Origin: Poecilobothrus nobilitatus
Taxonomy: Eukaryota > Arthropoda > Insecta > Diptera > Dolichopodidae
Assembly: GCA_947095535.1 (NCBI GenBank)
Contig: CAMUPU010000001.1
Location: 993,331-1,057,330 of the forward strand
DNA length: 64,000 nucleotides
Direction of reading: 5' to 3'
Shown: one piece after another, positions 39,456 to 49,838 of the stretch
Position numbering within the stretch: position 1 is the first letter of the stretch
Layout: every line of letters begins with the position of its first letter
Notes under the pieces: generated by a model
The model's input: only the letters and a program-made list of their open reading frames with translations
Databases searched by the model: none
What the model was told of the DNA's origin: nothing
Program-made: the position numbers and the translations under genes

Positions 39456-41262
39456 TGGCACTTTACTGAAAAAAAAATTCCGAAAATATCAAAATGCCGA
39501 ATAATATAAAATTTCGCAAAAAAAGGTCCCGAAAAAAAAATTTTTATTTAAAATTATTTGTTTTTGAAATCATCAAAATTCGACGGCCGAATAATAAGAG
39601 TTTTGTTTAAAATATTATTTTTATTTCAATCATCAGGTTACTATTTTTTACGTAAAAATAGTTTTAATGTCGTTTCTTTAAACAATTAATATGATCCGTT
39701 GCTATAATATCATCATTTAATATTATGAATTTTTATGTTTGTCTTTTTAAATGTGCTACTAATTAATTGTTATAAAATAAATTGTTTATATACTTGTAAT
39801 ATATGAACTAGAATATTATTTGGATATTGACATCAGTGGTGAAGCAAGGAAATCTGGTTTTGTATCCAATACTGTAAAATCCTTTTTAGCACATTTCCAA
39901 AAATATTTTGAAAAAATGTGCTTATTAGTTTCACTCTGTCCGTCCGTCCGTCTATTTACAAAACTTCTACACCGTTAAAGATAGAGAAAAACATTTTTAA
40001 CCATGGATAGATCTCATAAAAAAATTAATTTTGTGGAACAACTTTTTGTGGAACAACTGTAGGCCCCTCCATTACGGAGCTGCAGCCCCACAAACTTTGA
40101 AAAAGCCCTACTTTTAAATGCATATATCTTATGTTCTGCTTAAGATTTTTTCAATCTGAAAACATCATTCGACAGGTATTTTTTTAACTTTATAAATTAA
40201 TATCAAAATTATACAATTTTTTTTTAAATTTAGTATTTAAATTTACCGTTTAAACGCTTTCACGCTTCCGGCACGCTTTCAGATAGAGGCTTGAAATTTT
40301 GAGGCAAGAAAGAACTTTTAGAATTAGTATAAGTTTGCTCAGAAAATTTTTTGGACCACCCCCTGTTTATGAGCTATTAGGGCTTAAAAATTGAAAATTT
40401 GCTATTTTTAAACACCTGTAACTTAGGAACCTGTACACATTTCACTTCTGCAAGATATAAAAATTAAAGATACAGTAATATATTTTAATGTCCGTTAAAG
40501 GTTTATTTTAGTTGTAAAGAGTTCCAAAGTTGCAGCTCTTCAAAATTACGAAAAAGCCCAATTTTCAGATGTATATATCTCAGGCTCTGCGTAATAGTTT
40601 TGCAATCTAAAACCGCCAGAAGATCGAAAATTTTATTATCTATATAAAACAATATCAAAATAATGTAATATTTTGTAATTTACGATTTAAATTTACCGTT
40701 ATGTGAAAACCACATTTTGCATGAAATTTCTTTTTTCATAACCCCGGCACGCCTTTAGATAGAAACCTGAAATTTTGAGACAAGAAAGAACTTTTAGAAT
40801 TGGTATAAGTTTTCTCAGAACCCCCTGGTAGCACCCCCTCTTTAAGAGTTATTACGCCTCCAAAATTTAAAATTTGCTATTTTTAGACACCTGCAACTTA
40901 GGCACCAATAATAATATACTTTTATGTGTGTTAACGACTTTTCTTAGTTATATAGGATTCCGGACTTACGGCCCCTCAAAATTTCAAAAATGTCCTATTT
41001 TCACGTTTTTTCTTAGTACATGAAATTTTCAAATTTTTGTGCAAGTCACACTTTTAAACAGTTTGTATAGAGTTTTGGAAATGTGCGCTTTTAAAAACCA
41101 TTGGTTTACATTCTACCTTGTTTATATTTTTTTTACATGTGTACTTATTTCAACAAAAATTCCTTGATTTCGGTATGGTTCTCAATTTTATTTTCGGGAT
41201 TTTTTCCACCAAATTAAAATTTGAAAACTTTTTTTTCGGGATTTTTTTTCAGCAAAGTGTCA
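39456..41262. mobile_element. foldback-type element with CCGAAA repeats, host of F copy 2
   Basis: Left end GGCACTTTACTGAAAAA and right end TTTTTCAGCAAAGTGTC (41,243-41,261) are inverted repeats of ~25-30 bp. Both arms contain several A-rich CCGAAA/CCGAATAA motifs inside the terminus (39,479-39,600; reversed TTTCGGG at 41,200-41,240). The F-family element occupies 39,883-41,123 inside it. Confidence 0.55.
39883..41123 (+). repeat. F-family non-coding element, copy 2
   Basis: Direct-orientation match to 30,002-31,312 with ~70 bp of deletions. Shared homology ends at GGTTTACATTCTACCTTGTTT in both copies. Confidence 0.8.
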
Positions 41263-41342
41263 TGCATCCTTGTAATAATTTAAAATTATTTTTGATATTC
41301 GTACAAATAAATAAAAGTTAAGAAAACAATTTGAGTCAAGAC

Positions 41343-41590
41343 ATTGGAATTATATTGAAAGTTTTCCTGGATATTTTCACCATAAACTTTGTGTGACTAA
41401 TTCATTACAATTGAATAATGAAGAAATGACTGAAGCAATATTGTTGAAAGTATTAGTGATCACGTGTTGCAAAATGAGGCGAATATACAAAATTTTCAAC
41501 ATCCAAAAGAAAACCAATAAAATTTACAACAACAATTTGAATTCATCAGAAAATAAAACTATTCGTAAATGTTATAATTGCGGAGAATGA
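41343..41590 (+). pseudogene. possible retrotransposon gag fragment
   Basis: A short frame (41,393-41,590) ends in KCYNCGE, the start of a retroviral-type CCHC zinc knuckle, preceded by an Asn/Lys-rich linker as in gag proteins. No flanking LTR or pol is visible. The assignment rests on the knuckle alone. Confidence 0.35.
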
Positions 41591-41969
41591 AAGATGCAGG
41601 GTCAAAAGTCTCATAGCCAAAAGTTCCATTGGGACTTCTGACTTATCTCTATGAGACAAAAGTCCCATGGGACTTGGGAAAACATGGGAAAACAAACCGC
41701 TCCGAATCGTAATAAAATAACTTTTTTTTTTGATAAAAGCTTCTTAAAATTTGATAAAATTCTAAAATTTTATTAAACTCTAAAATTTTGATTTTATATT
41801 TAGATATCTAATATTATTTTATATTTAATATTAATTTATATTTTATAACTAGTGGCCCTGTACCTGGTGTATACGTATATTTTACTGCGAAATCTAAATT
41901 ACCAAAAATTCATATGAGATACAAAATTTTTTTGATTCTAAAAGAAAACAAAAAAAACATGATTCTAAA

Positions 41970-42145
41970 CATACATATATATGTATGTATAGACATTTAT
42001 CGGTATCGAAAAAATAACAAAATATTTACAAATTAAAATTTAATTTTGGTTGGAAACTGCTATACTCAAATCTATATGAGTTTCATAAATTGCATTTAAA
42101 AATAAGAATTTTACACTTAGAACACTTAATTGAAAATTTTCTAAT
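41970..42145 (+). repeat. dispersed repeat shared with 12,110-12,310
   Basis: Shares TCGGTATC, TTTAATTTTGGTTGGAAACTGCT and ATGAGTTTCATAAATTGCATT with 12,110-12,310 in the same order and orientation. Non-coding. Confidence 0.65.
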
Positions 42146-42171
42146 ATTAATAATAATATACAAAGACTCAT

Positions 42172-42460
42172 CCATACCACAGACTAAACAAACTATACAG
42201 ACGAACAGTTTCATCTAAAAGATTTTATGTCTTTTTTAGGAGCCAGCATGAACATTTTTTTGGAGCCAGACTAATTATTTTAGAATATTTGAACAGCAAA
42301 AATAGAAATTTATATTCTTTTGTATTTTCTATTTTTGTAATTTAAATATTCTAAAGAACTTAGTCTAGTCCATAAATTGCTTAGTCTGGCTCCAAAAAAA
42401 AACTAAAAATTTTTATATGAAACTAATCGTCTATATAGTTTATTTAATCTGTGTCCATAC
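42172..42460. mobile_element. 289-bp MITE-like foldback
   Basis: The first ~45 bases (CCATACCACAGACTAAACAAAC...) are the imperfect inverted complement of the last ~45 (...GTTTATTTAATCTGTGTCCATAC). A second inverted pair (TTTGGAGCCAGACTAA and TTAGTCTGGCTCCAAA) lies inside. No coding capacity. Confidence 0.75.
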
Positions 42461-42552
42461 ATAAATATAAACAATTTAAAAGCGAAAAACGAAAACAAAC
42501 AAAATTACCATACCAATATCAATTATCAAGATCATTCATCATAATATTTTCA

Positions 42553-43970
42553 ACCCATATTATGAGCCCCCGGTTGGTAGAAAAGATGAAATACCCTTAT
42601 TAACGTATGCTTGTGGTACGAGTCCACTAAAATCCAAATAAAAATTCAAAAAATGAACAAGGAACGGCTTCTATAAACATCCCATAAAATCTTGATGCAG
42701 GTTCAAAAAACATATATGTATAAAAATATACTGAAATATGTTTTATAATAATAATAATAATAACAATAACGTGGCAGGGATATCTACCACAGTGTCGGCA
42801 GAGGTCACTGCTGCCGAAGAGGGTTTGGCTGAACGTTCAAGACGTTCAGATGAGTCGCCAGTGGTTATCAATAAAAATTACGATTTAATGAAATTAATAA
42901 ACCCATTTGCTAATAGTTCGGGGGCTCAAGAAACTCCCTATAAAAGGTGACGCAAATAACAAAACCGAAGAGGGTAATAAAGAAAAAATCAAGTCTGATG
43001 AAGACAGTATTAAGAAAACCCATGAGAACTCAAAATCCGATATTACAATTAACTAATACGGAAGTTAGCTGCAGAATAAGCGAGTTGAAAAATTTGTATA
43101 AAAAATTACAAAGAGAGATTTCACAACTTAAGGCAGAAAATTTAAAATTAAAAAATAGTATTCCAAATGTGTCCATTGATACTAAAAAAGCGACATACGA
43201 AACCGATGAAGAACTGGCTCGAGAGACTGGCTGGATTCTGAATGCGAAAAGAAATCCTTAGAAACTCAGAGCGGATGAATCCCCAGATATTAACTTATCA
43301 AGGGTACCGCCAAGTAAACCACAAGAAAAGGTAAAAGAAAAAAGGGCATCACAAAATATATAAATCTCCGCCGGCAATTTAAAGCAACATAGAAAGCTAT
43401 TCTCAGAAATGATGAAGGAGGAAAATATAAATGTTAAAGTCAACATGATGAATAAAGACAAATTAAAAAAAAATGTTGACAACGAAAATTAATATAGAGT
43501 TTTGACAAAATCTATAAATAAAGCCAACGTAGATTGGCACACATATGAAAATAATCTGACTATACCAATTAAAGTTATGGCAAGAAATCTTCATCCATCA
43601 TGGAAGTCAGAGAATATTGAAAAAGAACTTCTTAACAGAGGTTTTAAATGTCTAGATGTGACAAATAAAATTAAAAAAACTAAAGATATAAACTTACCTA
43701 TTTTATAAAAATTATCACTGTTTATGCTATCTTTTGATCATTCGGAAGAAATATATAAAATACTTACAGCACATGAGAGTAAAAATTGAGGCTCTCAAAA
43801 GTAGTAAGTCTATTTATTCCACAGTATAAAAGATGCTAGAGATTTGGACATACACAAAAATTCTGCCAAAGACAGGCTAAATGCGTAAAATGGGCTGGGA
43901 ACCATACGACAGTAGAGTGCAGAAAAAAAAATTTCCAAAGCTAAATGCGTAAACTGTAATGAGGTAGATT
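42553..43970 (+). pseudogene. Jockey-clade ORF1 (gag) remnant
   Basis: The leader 42,553-42,737 resembles the GC-rich LINE segment at 19,430. Coding pieces: 42,738-42,947 (Asn run from an AAT repeat); 42,947-43,261 with a coiled coil (LKNLYKKLQREISQLKAENLKL); 43,502-43,708 with PIKVMARNLHPSWKSENIEKELLNRGF, typical of the PRE_C2HC domain of Jockey gag. Near 43,815-43,970 are decayed CCHC knuckles, one with a stop inside and one with Trp for Cys. Frame changes separate all parts. Confidence 0.75.
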
Positions 43971-43984
43971 CTACTAGTTATCGT

Positions 43985-45757
43985 GGTGTTTGGTGGCAAA
44001 AGATTTACAAAAAATAAGATTAATATGTACAAACTCAAACAACCAAATGTACAAAAAACACTGTAATCAGCCGAGAGGAGTTAGTGCAATATTAATTAAT
44101 AGCACTATAAAACACAATGAAGAATCAAAGTTGAGTCTGAAGAAGTTCAACTCATTATGATAAAAATTTCATCTACTATTGTCCTCCAAATTACAATATA
44201 AAGAAAAGTATATTTAAAGAACTCCTAAATTTCTACGGACATAAATTTCTACTAGGAGAGGATTACAATGTCAAACACAAAGATTGGAGTTCCAGAATAA
44301 CCTCAACTAGAGATGGAGAGCTAGGAAAAGTTATTCAAGAGTTAGGTTGTTGCTATCATTTGACTGGCACACTAACTTACTGGCCCACAGACACCAACAA
44401 GGTTCCAGATCTAATTGGGTTTTTGTATAACCAAAAGAATTTCAGACAACTTTATTAATTTGGAAGATAATTATGATTTGGATTCTGATCACTGTGTCAT
44501 ACTAAATCTGAGTGAAAATATAAATGGGTGATCACTGATCACTGTGTCATACTAAATCTGAGTGAAAATATAAATAGAAAACTAAATAAGCCCACACTGA
44601 CAAATAATTCCATAGATTGGGTCAGTTTTAAATATGAAATCACAAAGAATATTAACCTAAAATAAATTTACAATCAAAAGAACAATTAGATCTGGAGTTT
44701 GAAGGCTATATTAATATAATTCAAGAAGCTGCATGCAATAATATAAGAATGATTGAGTATAGGTCAGCAGCAAATAATTATCCTTAAGGGATAACTGATT
44801 TAATTATCTGACATATAAAAAAAGATCTAGACGTAGATAGCAACAATATCGTCACCCTGATGATAAAAAGATTTTGAACAGATGCCCGAAATCGCTTAAA
44901 AGAAAAATTGAGATTTGCATCATATGAAAGTTATATAAAAAGATTATCGGCAACAAAAGAAACAAATTATTCGTTGTGGAAAACAACGAAGAGTGCAAAA
45001 AAACCGATAAAGCACGCCCCAACTTTCATGAAGTCAGACCGCAGTTGGTCAAAGGATAATAAAGAAAAGCCGTTTTATTTGCAGAACATTTAGAAAATAT
45101 ATTCAAACAAAACGAAATAAACTCAGACCTTTATTTAGTAAAAAATATTATAATAGAAGAAAACACTATTACTCCATTTACAACAAGAGGAAATTAGTGA
45201 AGAAATAAGAACACTAAAGTTAAATAAAGCTCCAGGTTTTGATCTTATTTCAGCGAATGTTATAAAAGAGCTTCCGCAAAAAGCTATAAAGCTTTTAACA
45301 AAAATCATAAATGCAGCATTAAAATTGAAATATGTTCCAAGCACTTGGAAAGTAACATATTTTAAAATATATATGATATATTTTGATACAAAACCAGGAA
45401 GGCCATTATATGAGGCAACATCTTATAGGCCAATATCTCTGCTACCAATTAGGTCAAAACTATATGAGAAATTGTCGTTAAAAAGGTTGAAGCCAATTAT
45501 AGAAAATAGAAATTTAATTTCAAATTATCAATTTAGATTTAGAGCCGAGCATACAACAATTGACCAAGTACATAGAATAACAAATACTCTAGAAAAAGCG
45601 TTTGAAGAAAAACAAATATGTTCTACAATATTTCTAAACGTAGCGCAAGGGTTTGACAAAGTTTGGCACGAAGGATTATTATTTAAATTAAGGAAATTGA
45701 TACCATTACAATATGTGGAGATACTCGGATCGTACTTGTCTGAAAGATTGAGCCAGA
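43985..45757 (+). pseudogene. Jockey-clade endonuclease-RT remnant
   Basis: Endonuclease traces include GEDYNVKHKDWSSR at ~44,255 and TYWPTDTNKVPDLIGF at ~44,375, characteristic of Jockey. A 50-bp tandem duplication interrupts at 44,487-44,576. RT starts near 45,185 (LKLNKAPGFDLI). The frame 45,325 onwards has SYRPISLLPI, HTTIDQVHRIT and motif A as FLNVAQGFDKVWH, where the first catalytic Asp is Asn. RT stops at ~45,757 (SYLSERL), before the YADD region, at a junction with another LINE. Confidence 0.85.
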
Positions 45758-45769
45758 CTTTACGCGAGC

Positions 45770-46435
45770 ATAGTGTTAACAACATTTCAAATAAAAACTC
45801 GTGTAAACAGTGCAATAAAATAATAAATTTACAAAAAGTTAAAAGCATCCAATATGACGGTGAATTCTGTAGCTGGTGCCACAATGCATATTCTAAATTG
45901 GCTGCTGAAGAATTCAACAGAAATCTACTGGATCAAGGTTTGGTTTTGCCAGTCATGCTAGGATAAGCTCCTAAAACGTAGGTCAACTAGCGTAATAGGT
46001 AGTATGAACACTCCAAAAGTATCTGGGAGTGATCAAAAGGATCTCGATCCTCATTCAACATTAATTCTACAAAAACTTGATGAAATTACAAGACAAACTG
46101 AACTTGAAAAAGAGATAAATGGTTTGCAAAGTGAAGTTAGAGAATATAAAGAAATTCTGGATTCATTAGTGGAAGATAATATTTGTTTACGTAATGAGAA
46201 TGCAGTACTAAAAGACAAAATTTATTCTATAGCTATCAAGATAGATTTAATTAAACAACATAAATTAAAAAAACATATCGAATATCTGGGCTGGGGGAAA
46301 TCCCAGAGCTAGATGTAATGAGGATGTCCGCATCCAAAATACTTAAAGCTACAGGTGTTACTTTGGAAAACCACGATATAACAGAAGCTTATTTCTCAAA
46401 CAACATTATTCAAAAAACTCCGGTGAGCCGAAAAA
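45770..46435 (+). pseudogene. second LINE ORF1: Cys/His finger, coiled coil, FP-like domain
   Basis: Begins in frame with the Jockey RT above: CKQCNKIINL...CSWCHNAYSKLA is a C-x2-C...C-x2-C-H pattern like the PHD-type finger in some CR1-group ORF1 proteins. 46,004-46,312 is a long coiled coil (EKEINGLQSEVREYKEILDS). Past a frameshift near 46,290, ISGLGEIPELDVMRM and ATGVTLENHDITEAY resemble the FP-like domain seen at 1-671. Broken by stops at 45,964 and 46,437. Confidence 0.6.
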
Positions 46436-46494
46436 AATAATCGCAACCTAAAAAGAAAATAAATTTAGATTACAACCAGATATTTCAGCAAAAG

Positions 46495-46655
46495 CATAAA
46501 CTATGGCGTAATACAAGGTAGTTCGTTATGGCCAGCGTTATTTATCTGCTATGTGAGTACATTATCAAATCTTAGTTTAAATGGAAGACAGTTTATGTAT
46601 GCAGATGACCTAGTTATAATATATGCTGAAAGTAACTTAGAAAATTTAGATCAGG
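46495..46655 (+). pseudogene. RT palm fragment with intact YADD
   Basis: Reads YGVIQGSSLWPALF followed by FMYADDLVIIYAES, the region around RT motifs B to C. It precedes the endonuclease at 46,659, opposite to LINE order, so it belongs to a rearranged or separate copy. Confidence 0.7.
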
Positions 46656-46658
46656 TAA

Positions 46659-47780
46659 ATGATAATAACCAATGAAACTTATCTTAACACTTCACCAATA
46701 AATACTCAAGTTAAAAATGTATCTAGAACAGAAAATTTTCGATTTGATAATTTACACTCACTAAAAATTTTATATCTAAGCATTAGAATCTTAAAGCACA
46801 AAATAGACAAAATCACAGTTTTACTTGATAATTTACATTCAAATACACATATAATTGTTTTTAGTGAGACTTGGATACTTGATGAAAAAATAAATTTGGT
46901 TAATTAAAAACTAATATAAAATTTTCTCTTGTCGTCAAAATAAACGTGGTGGTGGAGTCTATTTATTTATACACACTTCCTTAAACTACAAAATATTAAA
47001 AAATTACTGCGATCACTTTAATAGTATATTGTTACTTAAAATCCAAAATAGTAAACCAAATCGTAATGTCTCGGCTTTCTATAGACCACACAACAAAAAT
47101 AGAAATATGATAACCAACTTCTTCTCTATCCTACATGGCCACCTGGAAGAATTAAAAAATGAAAGTACCTTAATAATTGGTGATTTCAACTTCAACTTCA
47201 AAAATAAAAATAATAATATTTGCACTTAAAAAACTATATTCGAATTCAACTGATTTTATTTCGTTGATACCTCAACAACCAGACCAAATTACCGAGGAGG
47301 AAACATTAGCAATTATAAATTAGCTGAACAATACTAACAGTGCTGGGATTGATGGTATTCTATGGTAAAGAAATGTAAAAATCAATTAATGAAACCTATT
47401 TGCGGATTTATCAACGCCTCACTTCATCACACTAATGTTCCAGATTCTCTAAAAATCAACAAAGTAATTCTTATTTACAAGTCAGGTGACAAAACTGATA
47501 TAAATAATTATAGACCGATATCCATAGCTCCCATATTCGATTCGATTGATAGAAAAATATTGTTGGGAATCTTATTTGAATTTGGAATAAGAGGTAAAGA
47601 GTACAATTGGTTTCCTAGTTATTTAAAAGATAGAAGACAGTATGCAGAGTGCGAGAATACCATAAGCAGTGCCAGGATATGATAGCTATGTTTTTACAAA
47701 TGGTGGTCAATGCATAAATTGACAGTCAATGTGAACAAAACTAAATTTATGGTGATCAAGGAAGCTAATACAAATTATTA
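46659..47780 (+). pseudogene. LINE endonuclease and partial RT
   Basis: 46,659-46,907 has the endonuclease start (SETWILDE) and 47,029-47,229 its later part (SAFYRPHNKN, IIGDFNFNF intact). RT follows at 47,362 with INNYRPISIAPIFDSIDRKILL, where ~80 residues between the NYRPIS block and motif A are deleted. KWWSMHKLTVNVNKTKF near 47,700 is the thumb region. The frame stops near TTAGGTATACTAGG, where the Polinton arm begins. Confidence 0.75.
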
Positions 47781-47781
47781 G

Positions 47782-49308
47782 GTATACTAGGCCGGTTCTA
47801 GATCAGGAAGTGACGTCAGAGATAAGAGAACATTTTTGTTTTAAATTGTAGAAATGAAAAATTTTTTCTGTGGTCACACTTAAACTTAAATGAATTATGC
47901 TGATAAGAAAATAAAATATTTTTTTGAAGCATGATTTTGTTTCTTTTTTAATTGTGGGATTACGTTGATAAGAAAATTAAAAATTTTTAAAAGACCAAAA
48001 TGACGTAAGGGAATTCCTTTAGATAAAATAAAACATTTTTATTAGATTTTTTATATTTTAGCAAGGGGTTTTTTATTTTTCATATTTATATGAAGAATGG
48101 AACTATTCAAATTTTTGTGTGACGTCAGGTGATTCCATAGATAAAATTTAATTGCGATTTTCATAAACAATGTTTTATTAAATTTATATTAGCTTTATTT
48201 CGAAAAAGTAGTTTTCTTATAAAAATATATGAAAAAGTGGGCTCGAAACCTCATAGTTATTGTTGTAAATATATGAATTAGGCAGATATATGAAGAGGCA
48301 CACAGATATTTTAAACTCCTAAGAAAATTTTTTTAAAATTGTAGAAATGAAAGAGGTCAGCGGTCAAAACAGCGGTTTTCAGCGGTCAAAACATTTTTAT
48401 TTTTTATATAACAAGGGGTTTTTTATTTTTTAATTGTTTTCGATATACATAAATATTGGAATAATATTTTAATGTTTTATTTTTGTTTGTTTTGCTTTGA
48501 AAAATAGTAAAATAATTTTTAGTTTTACAGTTAATTCTATGATAAGAAATTTTAGAATAAGTCTGTGTTAAGACAGGAAAAAAAAAAGAATTATATTTTT
48601 TGTTTTTGAATTATACTGATAAAGAATTTTAAATTTTTAAAAAGTGAATAATGATGTCAGGGAATTCCTAAAAAGCAAACAAAAAAAAATGACCTGAGGG
48701 GATTCCTATTGTTAATATAAAAAGAAAAAACTACTATATATTAAATGTGTTTTATATTAGCAAAGAAAAGAGTCTTATTATAAATTTGTTCTTGCATTAT
48801 CATTATACAATTTAATAATTTTATATGAAATTGATGTTTTGGAAGTTCTTTTATTTTAAATTTATTAAGAATTTTTCTAGTGAATGGTAAGCAGTTTATA
48901 TTAGGTAGAAAAAAAGGAAATTGTGGTTTTACCTGTACAATTATATTAAATTTGATTATTATATTAGGAATTAGCAAAGAAAAAAGTCTAATAATAAATT
49001 TGTACTACAATATATTAAATGTGTTTTATTTTGTTGAGGTTTTTCCTGTACGATTATATTAAATTTGATTATTATATTAGGAATTAGAAAAGAAAAAAGT
49101 CTAATGCGGTTTTGTCTGTACAATTAAATTAAATTTGATTATTATATTAGGAATTAGCAAAAAAAAAAGTCTAATCATAAATTTGTACTACAATATATTA
49201 AATATGTTTTATATTATTGCGGTTTTGCATGTACAATTAATTAAAATTGATAAATAAAATATAAAAATTAATTGTATTGATAACCACCTACGCAAATAAA
49301 AAAATTTT
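47782..49308. other. Polinton left arm, non-coding, repeat-rich
   Basis: No supportable gene. Contains TGACGTCA-like motifs at 47,811, 48,001, 48,120, 48,652 and 48,690, the first three and last two each embedded in similar ...GGGAATTCCT-type contexts or variants. From ~48,735 to 49,240 there are three to four imperfect tandem units of ~70-115 bp, each with TTAGGAATTAGCAAAGAAAAAAGTCTAAT (starts near 48,963, 49,076, 49,147). Confidence 0.65.
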
Positions 49309-49341
49309 TATAAAAGAGAGCAATTTTACAATAAATTCATC
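49309..49341 (+). promoter_or_regulatory. core promoter: TATA box and initiator
   Basis: TATAAAAG at 49,309-49,316 and an insect-type initiator-like TTCATCACT with its A at 49,339. The 30-bp spacing is that of TATA-Inr promoters. The predicted 5' UTR to the ATG at 49,380 is ~41 nt. Confidence 0.5.
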
Positions 49342-49379
49342 ACTTTAAAATCAAACTAAAGAAAATCAACATCTATAAA

Positions 49380-49838
49380 ATGAACTCCAACGAAATAGAA
49401 ATAATTGATGATATCACAATATTGCCAGCATCATCACAATCATTTAATCAACCAGGGCCCAGCTATACATATGGTCACTTATCAGGAACAGCTGAAAAGA
49501 TCAACAGATATAAACGTAAAGCTGATACTAAAATATTAGCTTTACTGAGCAGATTCAACGATAAAGTGGATCAAAAAAGTTACTTCAAAAAGATTTTACC
49601 AGCAGCTGAGATTATCGTTGGTAAATATTACCATATATTAAAATTAAGCAAAATCAAAACTCAATATGGGGTTCGAATTCTTTTGGAGTTTCTAAATGCG
49701 GTATTTTTTCTACCTGCTTTCATGGTAGATTTTTTGTCTGAGGAGGATATTATTGAAATGAACAATCAATTCAATATTTATATGGTATGCAATGGAAAGG
49801 GGAAGTACAACTTACTACAGGAGGAAGTTTATTCATAG
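49380..49838 (+). CDS. conserved Polinton-flank protein, 152 aa
   Basis: Intact frame of 152 residues preceded by a TATA/initiator pair. Residues 1-45 are polar and probably flexible; residues ~75-150 form a compact conserved block (IIVGKYYHILKLSKIKTQYG, VFFLPAFMVDFLSEEDI). The same block is encoded on the opposite strand at the right edge (63,738-64,000), so the element carries two diverged inward-facing paralogs. The beta-rich pattern with T-x-YG followed by a hydrophobic FLP segment suggests to me an OB-fold nucleic-acid-binding protein. That is inference; no catalytic motif is visible, and I do not recognise a named family. Confidence 0.7.
   Translation: MNSNEIEIIDDITILPASSQSFNQPGPSYTYGHLSGTAEKINRYKRKADTKILALLSRFNDKVDQKSYFKKILPAAEIIVGKYYHILKLSKIKTQYGVRILLEFLNAVFFLPAFMVDFLSEEDIIEMNNQFNIYMVCNGKGKYNLLQEEVYS

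Noticed and set aside
2500..40000. GTCC/GGAC tandem boxes as CRISPR-like or satellite arrays
   Set aside because: Only two to five 4-bp units each, at a fixed place inside dispersed elements; no spacers.
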